A stretch of DNA of 64,000 bases, taken from assembly GCF_000204055.1 (NCBI RefSeq), contig NW_006768770.1, positions 1,441,623-1,505,622 of the forward strand, read 5' to 3'. The notes below the pieces were generated by a model that searched no databases, was not told where the DNA came from, and was given only the letters and a program-made list of their open reading frames with translations. This stretch comes from Melampsora larici-populina 98AG31. Its lineage: Eukaryota > Basidiomycota > Pucciniomycetes > Pucciniales > Melampsoraceae. Made by a program: the position numbers and the translations under genes. This document shows, one piece after another, positions 44,594-55,941 of this stretch; the stretch's first letter is position 1; every line of letters begins with the position of its first letter.

Positions 44594-47001
44594 TACCCGA
44601 TTTCTTTACCCGAATCGATGAGCCTCTCACTCTAAACTCAATCAAAGAATTCCAAACCAATTTAAAAGATCATCAAAACGAATTATCAATCGAAAATTTA
44701 TCTTACGAAAATTTGGTAGAAATTTCAAATTGGATTAATGAAAGATGGAAAATGAATTTAAAGAAATTAGAAAACTTACAAGTCGTTCTATATGAAGTGG
44801 TGGAGGAAGAAGGAGAAGAACTTGAAGAATGGTTGTGTGTTTTGGGATCTTTGACTAGAGATTTGGTGGTCTTGAATTTATCGTTTCAAGATTTATTAAG
44901 GTGAATGAAGTCTTTCTTTTTGAATTCAAAAACTCGAAACTTCAAAAACGAAAGAAAAATATTGAGACCATTTGATTGGATTTGATTGGATTTTTCTTTG
45001 TAGACCATCAATTGAGACGATTTTGAAAACCTTATGGTTCACTTCATCTATCATTCACCAAAACAAACCCAAATGTAAGTCATCTTTTCCCAAAAAAACC
45101 CTTCATCTGATTTCGTCAAAAGCAAAAAACTCAAAACCAATGTGTTTAATTATTCTTCGACCGGGGGGGTGGGGGTTGATGAAAAAAAGTGATTTTATTA
45201 AACCAAAGATCAATCCAATCAATTTCCAATCTAATCACCCAAAACCAAGAATCGATATCAACATTCTGGACAATAATTTCAAACCCGAACCAAAGCCGAT
45301 CAGTTTTACTGTTCATTACTCTTCACACGATTTTTTTCTTTCTTAACTTGAAAAAAACCTGATTGAAGGGTGATTTGCTTTTCTTTTTTGGGTTTTGATG
45401 GGATTGGATGATGATAGTCGATTACTTGAGTTTCATCAATCCCAACTCGTTTCATCAATTGTGGTTTTGTTAATCAATTGTGTTCATCAATCAAAACCAA
45501 GAATGTAAGTCAATCACCATTCATTTTAAAACCAAGAATTCGATTAATCTTGAAAATCTTACTTTTTATTTCTTCGGGGTTTGTTGGTTCTGAATAAAAT
45601 TGCAAAAGTCAATCTTTGTATCGATCTGAAAACTTGGTTCAAGTCATGAAGAATTTATTAGAATCATTAGATGAGTGTATTGATGATCTTCAATCCAATT
45701 GTTTCGATTTAATGTAAGTCTGTTTGATTTCTTTTGGCTTATGAACCGCAATGATGGTTTCCTTCTTAAAGAGATAGATTCAAAATCCATTGATTTCTTA
45801 AACACTTTTGTTTCTATGCTTTCTCGATCAATCAATCAATCCACCGATGAAAAAAACTCAAGAGTTTCATTGGTTTGTGAAATTTTGAATTTAGATGAAT
45901 TTGAACAATTCTATAAATCTCAACAAAGGTAAAGAAGAAAGATCTGATTTAAAAAACCCCTGATGAATTCAAACATTAACAAATCCGACTGTTTGTTCTT
46001 TATTAAAAATTCTATAAACCAAATCCGAATTCCATATAAATAGTTCAATCCAACCGATTTCCAAATCACAATTATCGATTCTAAAAATCCAAGAATCAAT
46101 CAACCTAAAACGTTTAACCCAACTGACTCCCAAAACATATCAATTCATCTTCAATTCGATCCCCAAAGATTTCCATAAACTAATATATAATACATCAGTT
46201 TTAATGGATTCGAACATATTTTGGAATTTGTGGAATGGGATTTTATTGAAATTTGAAATGATCATTAAGCTTTTGGAAAACCAAGTTGAAGAATCGATTC
46301 AATTAAAATCAAACAATCAAGAAAGTTTAATAAGAAATCCTATAGAAGCTAAGAGTGAACTTGATCAAGAAGATTATCAAATTAATCAAGAAGAGATGTC
46401 TGAGTTCATGAACTCTAACATAAGTAAGTCCACACTTCTCTCTCTCTCTCTCTCTCTCTAAACTCATCCATCCGTTTTTTCTCATGATTCATTCGTAGCA
46501 ATCTTATCGAAATTCAATCCGACTTTTTTCCATCACCAAACCATAAACTTGACCTCTAATGAAATCCAATCATTAGTTAATCAACTCTTGAGTTTGATAT
46601 GTAAGGTGTTTTCAAGTTTGTGTGAAAGGTATGGATTGGTTGTACAAGATTTGATTAGAGACTTGGAAGGGATTCCATGGATTTTAAGGTTAAATGAATT
46701 TAATCCTGATTATCCTTGTAAGCCTTTTTTTCTGTGTATTTGGAAGATGCTTTCTTTTAGGGTTTTGTGGAACTAATCTCTTGTGCCTTTTTTTCTGTTT
46801 TTCATTGGGTCTTTTTCGGGGGTTCCTTTTCCCTTTGATTTTGATCTTTTTCTTGGAATCTGGTTGGATTGGTTTGATTTATTGGTTTATATAGATTTAA
46901 GTGAACATTCACTTTTTTGTATACGTAATCTTTTAGTTCAAAATGTCAAAAATCAAACTTTTATTCAATCATTAAAAGAATCCAAATCGAAATCAAAATG
47001 A
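44590..47001 (+). CDS. Ataxin-10/Ctr86 homologue (exon joins partly unresolved)
   Basis: The C-terminal part matches the ataxin-10 homologue domain: YGLVVQDLIRDLEGIPWILR, then across an intron NPDYP-YLSEHSLFCIRNLL and VQNVKNQTFIQSL. Confident exons are 46499-46717 and 46895-47001, preceded by an exon from about 46204 to 46423. Upstream likely exons are 44590-44900 (MIPDFFTRIDEPLTLNSIKE), 45004-45074, about 45418-45504 (RLLEFHQSQLVSSIVVLLIN), 45652-45713 and about 45772-45929. All have helical, armadillo-like composition. The phases at three of the upstream joins do not match, so either an exon boundary is misplaced or the sequence has small errors. Family members are helical-repeat proteins involved in cytokinesis and ciliary or kinase-related scaffolding; the role here is unknown. 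A 23-base CT run lies in the intron near 46437. Confidence 0.7.
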
Positions 47002-47276
47002 ATTTAATTTTTGTTTAGGTTTCATTTGTTTAAATAGAAATATGAAAAGCAAAACAAAATAAAGAAAATCCTAATTGAAAAGAAAAAAGAAGTGAAGATC
47101 TATTTTCAGCCTCTAGAGCTCAATCGAAATCTTTTTGAGAAAAAGGCCGGAAAGTTGGATTCCTTTTTGGTAATTGATGATATCCTTCTCTCTATGAGCA
47201 TTTTTAATAAAAGTCAAAAAACTAAAAAACATCTATGTAGAATCCCAAGTTTAATTTGTTAATGAAGTTATTGATC

Positions 47277-47933
47277 TCAAGAAGTTTGATCGATCGTCAT
47301 GTTTGAAGTAGTAGTAGTAGTAGTAGCAGTAGTAGCAGTAATAGTGGGAGTCAAAGTGGCAGGACGTTGTTTGTTATCTACACCTAAGCCAGCCACTCTC
47401 ATTGCTTCGTCTAAAGAATAAGGACCATCAGCCAAATCTTTAAGTCTAAAAAACCTCAACCCAAAAGAAGTAAAAAAGAGTGACGAAGATCAGTATAGAT
47501 ATATTAAAAAAAAAGTCACGAAATTCTTATTGGAATCTGACCTTCGTTTATGAACTTTAGATTTCAAATGATGTTGAAGTGAATGAAGATTTATAAAAAA
47601 CCTAGCACATTCCTGACACGGATATTCACCTAATCCAATCGTTTCTTCATCTATTTGACCGGTTAATGTGTTATGTGAAGTAGTACCAAACTTATAAGGA
47701 ATTGGAAAACTTTCAGTTGATTGATTTGGATTTAAATTTAATACACTCATTGGGTTGTGAGTAGATGATGTAGTGGGGGTTTTGGGTTGGGTTTGTTTGA
47801 TGGATCTAATTTGTTCTGATAGTTTAAGATCTAGTTCGATTTGATCTAAATCTCTTCCGTATCGTTTGGTTTTTTTTTGTTTGATTTGTGATTTGGCTGA
47901 TCCATGTGTTCTTGATCTACGTAATCTTCCCAT
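47277..47933 (-). CDS. BUD20: Bud20/ZNF593-type zinc finger protein
   Basis: Pre-60S ribosome export factor family. Two exons on the minus strand (47933-47542 and 47445-47277) give 186 residues. The N terminus MGRLRRSRTHGSAK and the DLDQIELDL block are diagnostic, and EYPCQECARFFINLHSLQHH followed by LKSKVHKRR is the single C2H2 finger. After the intron, LKDLADGPYSLDEAMRVAGLG matches the conserved tail. The end is a low-complexity Thr/Ala run encoded by a gta-type trinucleotide repeat (about 47307-47345). The middle insert rich in Thr, Pro and Asn makes it longer than yeast Bud20. Confidence 0.92.
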
Positions 47934-48203
47934 CTTTGAAAGTTCGATTGGTTCTTGTTTCTTTTTTTACTTTGAATGGGTTCTTGTTTCTTTTTTTGTT
48001 TTGTTTTGAGTTTCTTTGATATTTTCTTGGTATTTTCTTGTTTTTTTTTGAAAGTGGTTGAAAGTGGTTTGGTGTTGAGGTTGAGGTGTGACTTGTGAAA
48101 GGTTGATGTGAAATGTAGTGTGAAATGTGACTATACTTCATTCAGTCTCAGAACCACACTGAGACTTTCCAGAAACATTATCAAGAAGAAACTCAACTCA
48201 ATC
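47934..48203. promoter_or_regulatory. Shared divergent promoter of the Bud20 and ARFRP1 genes
   Basis: 270 bases separate the two start codons. The left part is T-rich with poly-T runs on the plus strand. Near the right gene a perfect inverted repeat, agtctcag-aaccaca-ctgagact, occupies 48144-48166 and is a candidate factor-binding site or a 5' leader hairpin. Confidence 0.5.
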
Positions 48204-49339
48204 ATGTATCGACTCTTATCTGGTTTATATCAACATCTCACTAGAAAAGAAGAATACAATATCATCATTCTGGGTTTAGATCAATCTGGTAAAACGGTAA
48301 GTCATTCATCACTTCTCAACCAAATCAAAACTAATCCAACATATTTAAATCGATCATAAGACATTATTAGAAAAAATCAAAACGATTTATAATCCAAATC
48401 AACCAGGTTTAAAACCTCATCAGATTTCCAAAACAATAGGACAAAACATTGGAAAGATATTAATTTCATCATCTTTTTTACAATTTATCGATTTAGGTGG
48501 ATCAAAAGAAATTAGAATGATTTGGGAAAAATATTTTAAAGAGATTGATGGATTATGTTGGGTTTTAGATTCGAATGATTGGATTAAAAATTCATTTCCT
48601 ACCACTTCAACTTCTACTTCTACTTCAAATACTTTGAATTCGTTGAAAAATAAACATGAGTATGGAGCTAAGAATAAGGGAAAAGGAAGGTTGAATGATG
48701 ATGATGAACCACAAGAAGAGAAAGAAGAAGAAATCATCTTGGGTGAAAGTTGGATCGAATTGAAAAAAGTTTTAAATCATCCATTAATCTTAGAATCTAA
48801 AATCCCAATTCTAATTCTTGCAAACAAACAAGATTTAACCAATTCAACAACAACCACAACCACAAGTAATTCAGAAGAACTTAATGGGAATGGAAATCCA
48901 CCGAATCAAAGTCCAATGAAAGTAGAAGAAATCAAAGAACTGTTTAATAAATTAGTCATGGAATCGGATCGAAGTGAGAAATCTAGATCATTAGGTATCA
49001 CAGAAGCACATGTGATTGGTGTATCTGCTTTAACCGGGTAAACAGAAATCCATCAGATTATATTTTTTGGAATTTTAGATCACTTACTAATCTTTTTGTT
49101 TTTTTTGTAGACATGGGATTCGAGAAGCTATTAATTGGTTGTTTTATAGAATCGCAAGTAAATCTCATTCACGTAAAACTTTTAATTCTCAACAAATCTC
49201 TCATTCAAATCCGTTATCAAATCCGATTTCGAATTCCAATTTGAATTTGAATTTAAATGGAATTCAAACTCCTTTAAAATATCTTTCATTAAATTCAACT
49301 ACTCCAATGATCTCTAGAAACAATTCATATCAAAATTGA
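48204..49339 (+). CDS. ARF-related small GTPase (ARFRP1/Arl3 type)
   Basis: Golgi small GTPase that recruits Arl1 and tethering factors. Three exons (48204-48296, 48361-49037, 49111-49339) give 332 residues. The family start MYRLLSGLYQHLTRKEEYN lacks an N-myristoylated Gly2, as in ARFRP1/Arl3. The P-loop GLDQSGKT is split by intron 1 after Thr. Further marks are TIGQNIGKI (switch I), DLGGSKEIRMIWEKYF (switch II, with Ser where most have Gln), ILANKQDL and GVSALTGHGIREAINWLFYR. Three low-complexity insertions (Ser/Thr after SNDWIKNSFP, an acidic loop, and Thr/Ser/Asn after NKQDL) plus a Ser/Asn-rich C-terminal tail make it far longer than the usual about 200 residues. Confidence 0.88.
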
Positions 49340-50042
49340 ACTTTTTTTCTTTTTTTTGGGTTTTCTTTTTTCATGAGTTTTGAATTTAACTTTGTTTTTG
49401 GTGGGAAAGGGGTTTCTTTATTGTAAAAACAAATCAAAACATTTCATTTGTAGTGTTTTTTTTCTTTTTTTTTTCAGGTGATGATGATGATGATTGATGT
49501 GTTCTATAAAATATATCCCAAATTCAATTGTTTTTTTTATTATTGTAAGATGGTTTAGGTTGTATATAAATTATAAATAGTACATACATAGAACTAAACA
49601 CACAGAATCGAATTGTTCAAAAATTGGATATTTACTTTCTTGATGATAATGGTTTACTTTCTTTTAGAATTCATGGAGATACGGTTCTTTGAAAGTGACT
49701 ACATATCGAGGTTTGAGTATTTTGGATAGCAGATGTTGCTTAACTGCGAATGTACTATAGTTAAGATGACAATGTAGGCCAATGCTACATATGTATTCAA
49801 ATTTTTGTATTTTATTCAAGTTGATAAAGCTTTAATGATGGTGTTGTGACTGTGGTCTGTGGTGGTTTTCCGCCCGGTTCGATATTCCAGTCTATGACGT
49901 CGACTCGGGAGCAGAAACTATCCTCCGACCGATTCACTCGACTTTATAAAACTGTTATCTCATTTCAAAAAAGTTTACCTCCAGTATCATTCGCCCAAAT
50001 CAGATCTCCTTTAACCATCTCAACTAAGCTTTAAATTAAGAA
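49340..50042. other. Intergenic region, no gene supported
   Basis: T-rich 3' flank of the GTPase gene followed by the upstream region of the redoxin-like gene. A short plus-strand frame (49846-50034) has no features. Confidence 0.4.
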
Positions 50043-51218
50043 ATGTCTGATAAAAAAGAAAACACTTCGACTCAAGATGATCCTGAAGGTTGTTTCAAGA
50101 TCGATCCTGAACATCAATATCCTGATCGAATCATCAGTCGATTACGATTAGTAGATGGATTTGGAAAACCGATTGTTAATCCGAAATTATTATTCAGAGA
50201 TTGTGAAGTAAGTCAAAAAGATCAACTACGAAAAAAAAAAACTTTAACAAACGATTTTTAAAATTTCCAAGAATCTGATTTGATTGAATTGGGTTTTTTT
50301 AACTTTTTTGGGTTTGGAAATTTTAGGTAGTTGGATTCTTCTTTGCAACACTTTGGAATCCACATAAACAAGAATTTCATAATCATGTTTTAGATTTTAC
50401 TCAAAAACATCCTCATCGATTTAAATGTGTTTATGTTAGTATTGATTCAAAAAAATCAGATTTCGATCTAGCTACCAAAGATAAAGCTTGGGTTCATATG
50501 GCTTGGAATGATGGTAGCAAGTTAAGTTTTTTTGGGGGTTTTTAATGCATACTCGTTTTTGAGAAAAAAAAATGATTCATCATGACTGAACCTTTTTTCT
50601 TTTTCTCTTTTTCAACAGTCTTGATGATCAAGTAGAAGAAAGCGATGAAAGTTTTTCCGAATTCGTTTCACCATACGATACAAAATTACTCAATGAAATC
50701 TTTTCAAATCTTGGAGCTGATACAACTGATCCACCTAATACTTTCTTATCAGATTCAAGACCGATTTCAAGAGTTAGTTTAGTCCAACAAATGAATATAT
50801 TATCTACACCTACTTTATCTATTTATCATTCAAAGAAACATACTTGGTTAGATCAAAACGTTAGACATTCTTTATTTGAATCACCTGAACAAAGAACTAA
50901 AGCATGGGAAAGTTGGGAGAAAGGTGAATCGATTGGATTAACTTGGTCTGGTGAGTCTTCTTCTTCTCAAAAAATAACGAATAAGATTTCACTCAAGATT
51001 GTTTTTTGGGTCGGTTTGTAGATGTTTATCGGATGATGAAATGGTCAATTTTGATTTCTGTCTTTGGTTTGGTTTATTTAGTTTTAATTAAATTAGATGA
51101 TTCATTTAATCTTGTAAACTTAACTGAGAATTTAATGGGTTTAGGTAAACCTTCAAATTTAAATCCATCACCTATTGAATCAAGACCTAAATCTAATCAT
51201 CTTTATTCAGAATTTTAA
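50043..51218 (+). CDS. Thioredoxin-fold protein with C-terminal membrane anchor, CxxC absent
   Basis: Four exons (50043-50207, 50327-50520, 50619-50950, 51022-51218) give 295 residues. The segment LFRDCEVVGFFFATLWNPHK, then HRFKCVYVSIDSKKSDFD and KDKAWVHMAWNDG, resembles the nucleoredoxin/tryparedoxin fold (beta strand, WCxxC position, VS-D strand, W-pf loop). The usual WCxxC is replaced by LWNPHK, so a dithiol redox reaction is unlikely. A strongly hydrophobic segment near the C terminus (WSILISVFGLVYLVLIKL) predicts a single membrane anchor with a short polar tail. The third exon's donor and acceptor are clear; the exon 2 donor (gttaag) was chosen because the alternative gives a stop. Fold assignment by pattern only. 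Confidence 0.65.
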
Positions 51219-51566
51219 AAAAACTCCCAAATCAAGTTTGTAATTTTTTCTTCCTTTTCTTTTTTTTTCTTTAAAAAGATGAAATGATTGATTTGATTAT
51301 GTAATGTTATAGATTTGTAAAAAACTTTGATCAATGTGCTTTTGATCAACTTATTACAATATAGTAGACTGGTACATATATATTCTATGCATTCTAGATG
51401 AATTAAGTTTTCCTCAATGTTCAACTTGATGATATAAATTAAGAATTCTTGAAATCATACAAAACTTGTTTGAAATGTTTGATCTTATATGAAAAAATTA
51501 AAGACTTCTTTTAGAGAATTTGATTCATTTTTTTTGATCTTTCATCTAAAATGTCGATAAACCTGA
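51219..51566. other. Intergenic region
   Basis: AT-rich 3' flank of the redoxin-like gene; no gene or repeat seen. Confidence 0.4.
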
Positions 51567-51702
51567 GGGTATGTTCACTTAAGGAATCTCTGACCAGAAA
51601 TCACTTTTTAATCCAAAAAAGAAACATGCTCCACCAAATAGACACTTTAAATTTTGCAGAATGTGATGTCTCCCCAGAAATCGCTCAAGTGAACGTGCCC
51701 TA
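51567..51702. mobile_element. Short MITE
   Basis: About 136 bp bounded by imperfect inverted repeats: agggtatgttcacttaag on the left and ctcaagtgaacgtgccct on the right. Inside, ctgaccagaaatc and ccccagaaatc recur. No coding capacity. A target-site duplication is not clear. Confidence 0.65.
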
Positions 51703-51834
51703 AATGTAATGCTGGCTGTTCCTATTTACAACCCCACCTCTTGGAATCAATTGGAATTAATATTTGAGTTGTGTAGAGACACCTGACACCTTGAATCCTT
51801 TGCACAAAGGAAGATCCAAAAGTGTAGTAAGATA

Positions 51835-52468
51835 TACAATAGGAAGGAGATTTTTTTTATGAAAAGTATACTTAGAATTCTGGGCAAGATAGTTGTAGAA
51901 GATGTGTTCAATAATTTTAAAGAAGGGAGAACAATATTTTGTACAATGTTTCCTTTGCCCAATTCAAAGACTTCCTTAACTTGAGATGTGTATTTGTTTG
52001 AAATTCTTCCTGTATGTATTTCAGTTAAACCATTGCTTTAACACTGTATGTAAACATCATTCAGTTAAACAGTTTTCTCAAGTGGGAAGGGGGAAATGAT
52101 TAAGAGTGTAGTTTGTAAATAAAAGCATCCATCACTGAATAATAGTTGCCTGGCTGTACAATAGGAAGGAGATTTTTTTTATGAGAAGTACTTAGAATTC
52201 TGGGCAAGAGAGTTGTAGAAGATGTGTTCAATAATTTTAAAGAAGGGAGAACAATATTTTACACAATGTTTCCCCTGCCCAATTCAAAGACTTCCTTAAC
52301 TTGAGATGTGTATTTGTTTGAAATTCTTCCTGTATGTATTTCAGTTAAACCATTGCTTTAACACTGTAAACATCATTCAGTTAAACAGTTTTCTCAAGTG
52401 GGAAGGGGGAAATGATTAAGAGTGTAGTTTGTAAATAAAAGCATCCATCACTGAATAATAGTCGCCTA
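51835..52468. repeat. Tandem duplication, period 322 bp
   Basis: Two adjacent copies, 51835-52150 and 52157-52468, are nearly identical over more than 300 bp. Both begin tacaataggaaggag and end near gaataatagt-gcct. Copy 2 lacks a few bases (for example gtatact against gtact, and ctgtatgtaaac against ctgtaaac). No protein frame is conserved. The high identity suggests a recent duplication. Confidence 0.9.
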
Positions 52469-52619
52469 TCACAGGTCTGCTCATCTCAGTCGCTATTTTA
52501 GTATCACCAAGACAGTAAGACTCCAAGCTGGTTGGGTTTGGCTGCGGACCCGGCCCCGGATCGATCGGATCATGTTTATCTGCGGTCCTTGTTTGTAGTC
52601 TGTCGGGCATTACCCGGTG

Positions 52620-53110
52620 GTTTAAGAAACAAGAACCAAACGAGTGAAAATCAAACCAATCTCACTCAATAAGCTCATCGAGACATTTAAATATCACTTC
52701 ATCTTCAATCCCACCTTCACTTGGTCATCCCAAGTTATGAATCATCTCATGCCAATCGAAATCAAAGAAATGAAATGTTTACTAAGTTCATCACCTTCCT
52801 TGAATTCAGCAAATACATCAAAATCATCAGACCGATACCATTCAGTAAAAGTAATGATGATCAAGACCAGTTTACTTTGATCTCTCATCACTACGTTTGA
52901 GGTCCTCATCGGAAAAGAAGTTCAAAAACAAGTTGACAGATGATCACCAATTCCACCATTCTACACCAATCCTCATCCTTGAAACCCCAATCGAATCGTC
53001 TCTTTCAAATCTTTACCAACAAGTTCAAAATTTGTTGGCTCTGTTTTATCAACTATGCAGTCCTTACGTTCTCTATGAGGTCTGTCACAAATCAACTTGT
53101 TTTTGAGATC
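52620..53110 (+). pseudogene. Decayed relative of the downstream F-box-like gene
   Basis: The frame from 52644 contains NHLMPIEIKEMKCLLS, matching the SMPIEIKEMI start motif of the intact gene at 53845. Near 53020-53090 an open stretch LLALFYQLCSPYVLYEVC resembles its TFYQLCSAFLHK. The remaining parts are missing or out of frame. It looks like a truncated tandem duplicate. Confidence 0.5.
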
Positions 53111-53844
53111 TTGATAGAATCAAGATGAATTTCAATTGTGATCATATCTATGATCACGACGAACTGGATCAGGAGTAGGTAGAAAGAGTGTAAGCATTTG
53201 CAAGAAGAAGCAGTGATCATTCGCAGTGCCTTCATATGCAGGACGGTTGTTCTATGCGTGATGTCAATGTCAGGAAAGATTTATTTTCCATTTGCACTCG
53301 ATATTCTCTTTAGTTCCTCAAATTTGGAGTTTCCCGACCAGAGAAATATTTCGTCTCTAGTTGAGATGGCCCATGAACTCTTACACGCTGACTGTAGAAA
53401 GCTCTGTTTAGTCCATGGCTGGGTTATCTGCGTGGAATATGGACTTTCTCCCCCGATTCATGACATTGATGACCCTGTCTGAGCCTTTTTCGTTGCTCAT
53501 CATGCCAAAGACCTTGTTTACTCTCACCTCCTCAGCGTTCAGTGCTGAGCCGCGCGCCGCTGACCAGGTCATTTTTCTCTTCAGCATCAACTCGCTGATC
53601 AAGTTTTGATCACAGCTGCTCATCAGTGCAAAATGTGTCTCACAATCTCCTCAGAACTAAGCCGTCCAGTCATTTTGTATAAAGCTCTTGCCTATGGACA
53701 CTGTTGACCTTTTCAGACACCACTCTCATCGCTTAACAAACCCCCAGCGTTACGCATACATTTCAGTCAATCACCAATCCAGTCTCATTAAACCGAGTGT
53801 TGACGTAGTTTTTGAATTCCAGACTGTTCAACTTCACAAATAAG
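53111..53844. other. Intergenic region upstream of the F-box-like gene
   Basis: Open frames on opposite strands (53415-53609 plus, 53408-53623 minus) mirror each other and show no family features. No gene supported. Confidence 0.4.
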
Positions 53845-55941
53845 ATGACAACCGAAAGAAACGAATCAACAAACAAATCACTTCGTATACCAGAATCATC
53901 GACATCAACATGTGATCCCTTGACAAAGGCTTCCACTTCAGTTACATCTCGTTTATCCTTTGCTGATCTATCCTCTATGCCAATCGAGATCAAAGAAATG
54001 ATTGTCAGCTGGATATATTTCTCTGGAGGAACTGGTAAGTCTGATGAACATGATCGTAAAGATATGAATCATATTAAAGATCACAATAGCAATATTGCTA
54101 TGAATAAGAATAAAAATCCTGCTCATGAACTTTGGTGAATGAGGCGTCTTCAATGACTCAAGATATGCTACAAATGTGAGTCTTTCTACACTCTAGAAGA
54201 CAGAAAACCCCTTAAAATGTACTTATCCACTGACCATCAATTGATTTTTCAAATTATCCTCAACGAGTAGGAAATCATAAACTTCTCTAATCATGCATGA
54301 AAACATCAACTTTTACTTGCACCTACTGATACTACATATCTTTCCTCTTTTAAAGGCGATGATTTGGTCCACCTTCGATCACTTGCATCAGTCGACCGCA
54401 CGTTTTATCAGCTATGTTCTGCTTTCCTCCATAAGGTCCGTTTCTCATTATCTGAGAACTTGATTTGATCCGTTTCTGATAATACCATGAATGATATTAT
54501 GAGATTGACTTTTCTTTGATCCTCCTTCCAGGGAATTGTTCTCTTAGGTGATACAATCAAAAGTTTAACCACACTACAGCCGATTGTTCAAAGACATTCT
54601 CGTCATGTAAAGTGGCTGTACTGGAGAGCTTCATATGGAGAATTGTACGAGCAGGAACTCGTTGAAGGGAACCCAGAGAACTGGGATGAAAACACACGAT
54701 TAAAGTGGGATCCAAAGACTCGATCTGAACTCTTACTCAAGGTCTTACAAGCTTGCACTCGACTCGACGAACTTAATATCGATCTAGACCCATTTGAATA
54801 TATCACTGATGATCCTAGTCCAGACACAGCAACTTCGATGTGGTGCTATGACGAGAAGATGATGAATAAGTTCATCGAACCTATCTCTCAACTCTCTTCA
54901 CTCATCAATCTTACACTCACTTCACCTGGTGATCGACCTTGTTTTAACGAATCATTGTTAGCCAAGATCATATCAAATCTCGATCAACTCTGTTCTTTCC
55001 AGTGTTCAAGGATCAGTGCAAGTGCTCCGAAGAAGTTGACCGATCAGCAAGTCTGTCAATCACCACTCGGTCTTCAACTCGCTTCTCTTCCTCGTCTAAC
55101 CAAACTGACGCTAGAATCGGCAGATTGTTTCGATGTTAGTTGGACCTGGCTCGTTTGGAAAGGCTCACTTGAAGAGCTACATCTGTTTAATTGCGATCAA
55201 GTTTCAATATCCGTGCTGTACAGCTTCACCAAACTCTTTACATCCACTTTAATCACACTCAGATTACATCATGTACCAGTAGATCAGGATATATCTTCGA
55301 GCGATGATCGGATCTCGCAGGATGTCTTGACTGGAAAACTCGCATTCGAATTACCTAAGCTTAAACACTTGTCGGTCTCAAACGGTTTACCAGTCGGGTT
55401 CTTGAGAGCCTTTCAAACTTCAAAGAATCTAGTCGAAATCAGTTTGTGTGAATATCCAGAATTACAACAACCAGACGTGACGGCTTGGCTCCAAGATAGA
55501 GTCTGGCCCAATTTGAAAGAGTTTAACGTTTGTCATACGAATGGGTTTGAATCTATACATACACTTAGACAGTTGGCTGCGAAATATGGAGTTACGATGT
55601 GTCTCAATGGAAATATTGGTGATCGTGATGATCACAGCGATGAGGATTCTCATGAGGAAGATCTTAGTGAAAGCGATGAGGATGATACTGGTAAGGAAGA
55701 CTTGGAGATTCTCAATGAAATTGAGAACGAGAATATTGATGGGGTCAAGGACAAGAAAGATGATGAGATCGAGGACGAGAAGCAAGAGGATGATACACCT
55801 GAACAGATACAGGATGTATTGAGAATGTGGACTCATGGATCTGATTACGAAGAAGAAGTTGAAATTTCTGATCCAAGCGGATGGAATCAACCTGATTTCT
55901 ATCTCTCAGATTCCTTCTTGTTCAAGAGCAATGTAATCTAA
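53845..55941 (+). CDS. F-box-like, leucine-rich-repeat-like protein
   Basis: Three exons (53845-54034, 54356-54435, 54532-55941) give 559 residues. An F-box-like motif, SMPIEIKEMIVSWIYF, is followed by DLVHLRSLASVDRTFYQLC, which resembles the second half of an F-box. The body has leucine-rich segments typical of degenerate LRRs (LDELNIDLDPF, LSSLINLTLTSPG, LPRLTKLTLESADCF, SLEELHLFNCDQV, LPKLKHLSVSNGLP, NLVEISLCEYPEL, NLKEFNVCHTNGF). The tail is very acidic (Asp/Glu/Lys-rich, 55620-55800). Such proteins act as substrate adaptors in SCF ubiquitin ligases; that role is inferred. The family seems expanded here, since a decayed relative lies just upstream. Confidence 0.75.

Noticed and set aside
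44972..45346. Readthrough of an ataxin-10 exon to 124 codons
   Set aside because: Beyond 45074 the sequence is low-complexity and follows a good gtaagt donor, so it is more likely intron.
46437..46459. CT dinucleotide run as a regulatory element
   Set aside because: It lies in an intron just after the donor and is an ordinary microsatellite.
55462..55890. 142-codon minus-strand ORF and a 93-codon plus-strand ORF
   Set aside because: Both are shadows of the acidic tail of the F-box-like protein, whose codon repeats keep other frames open.
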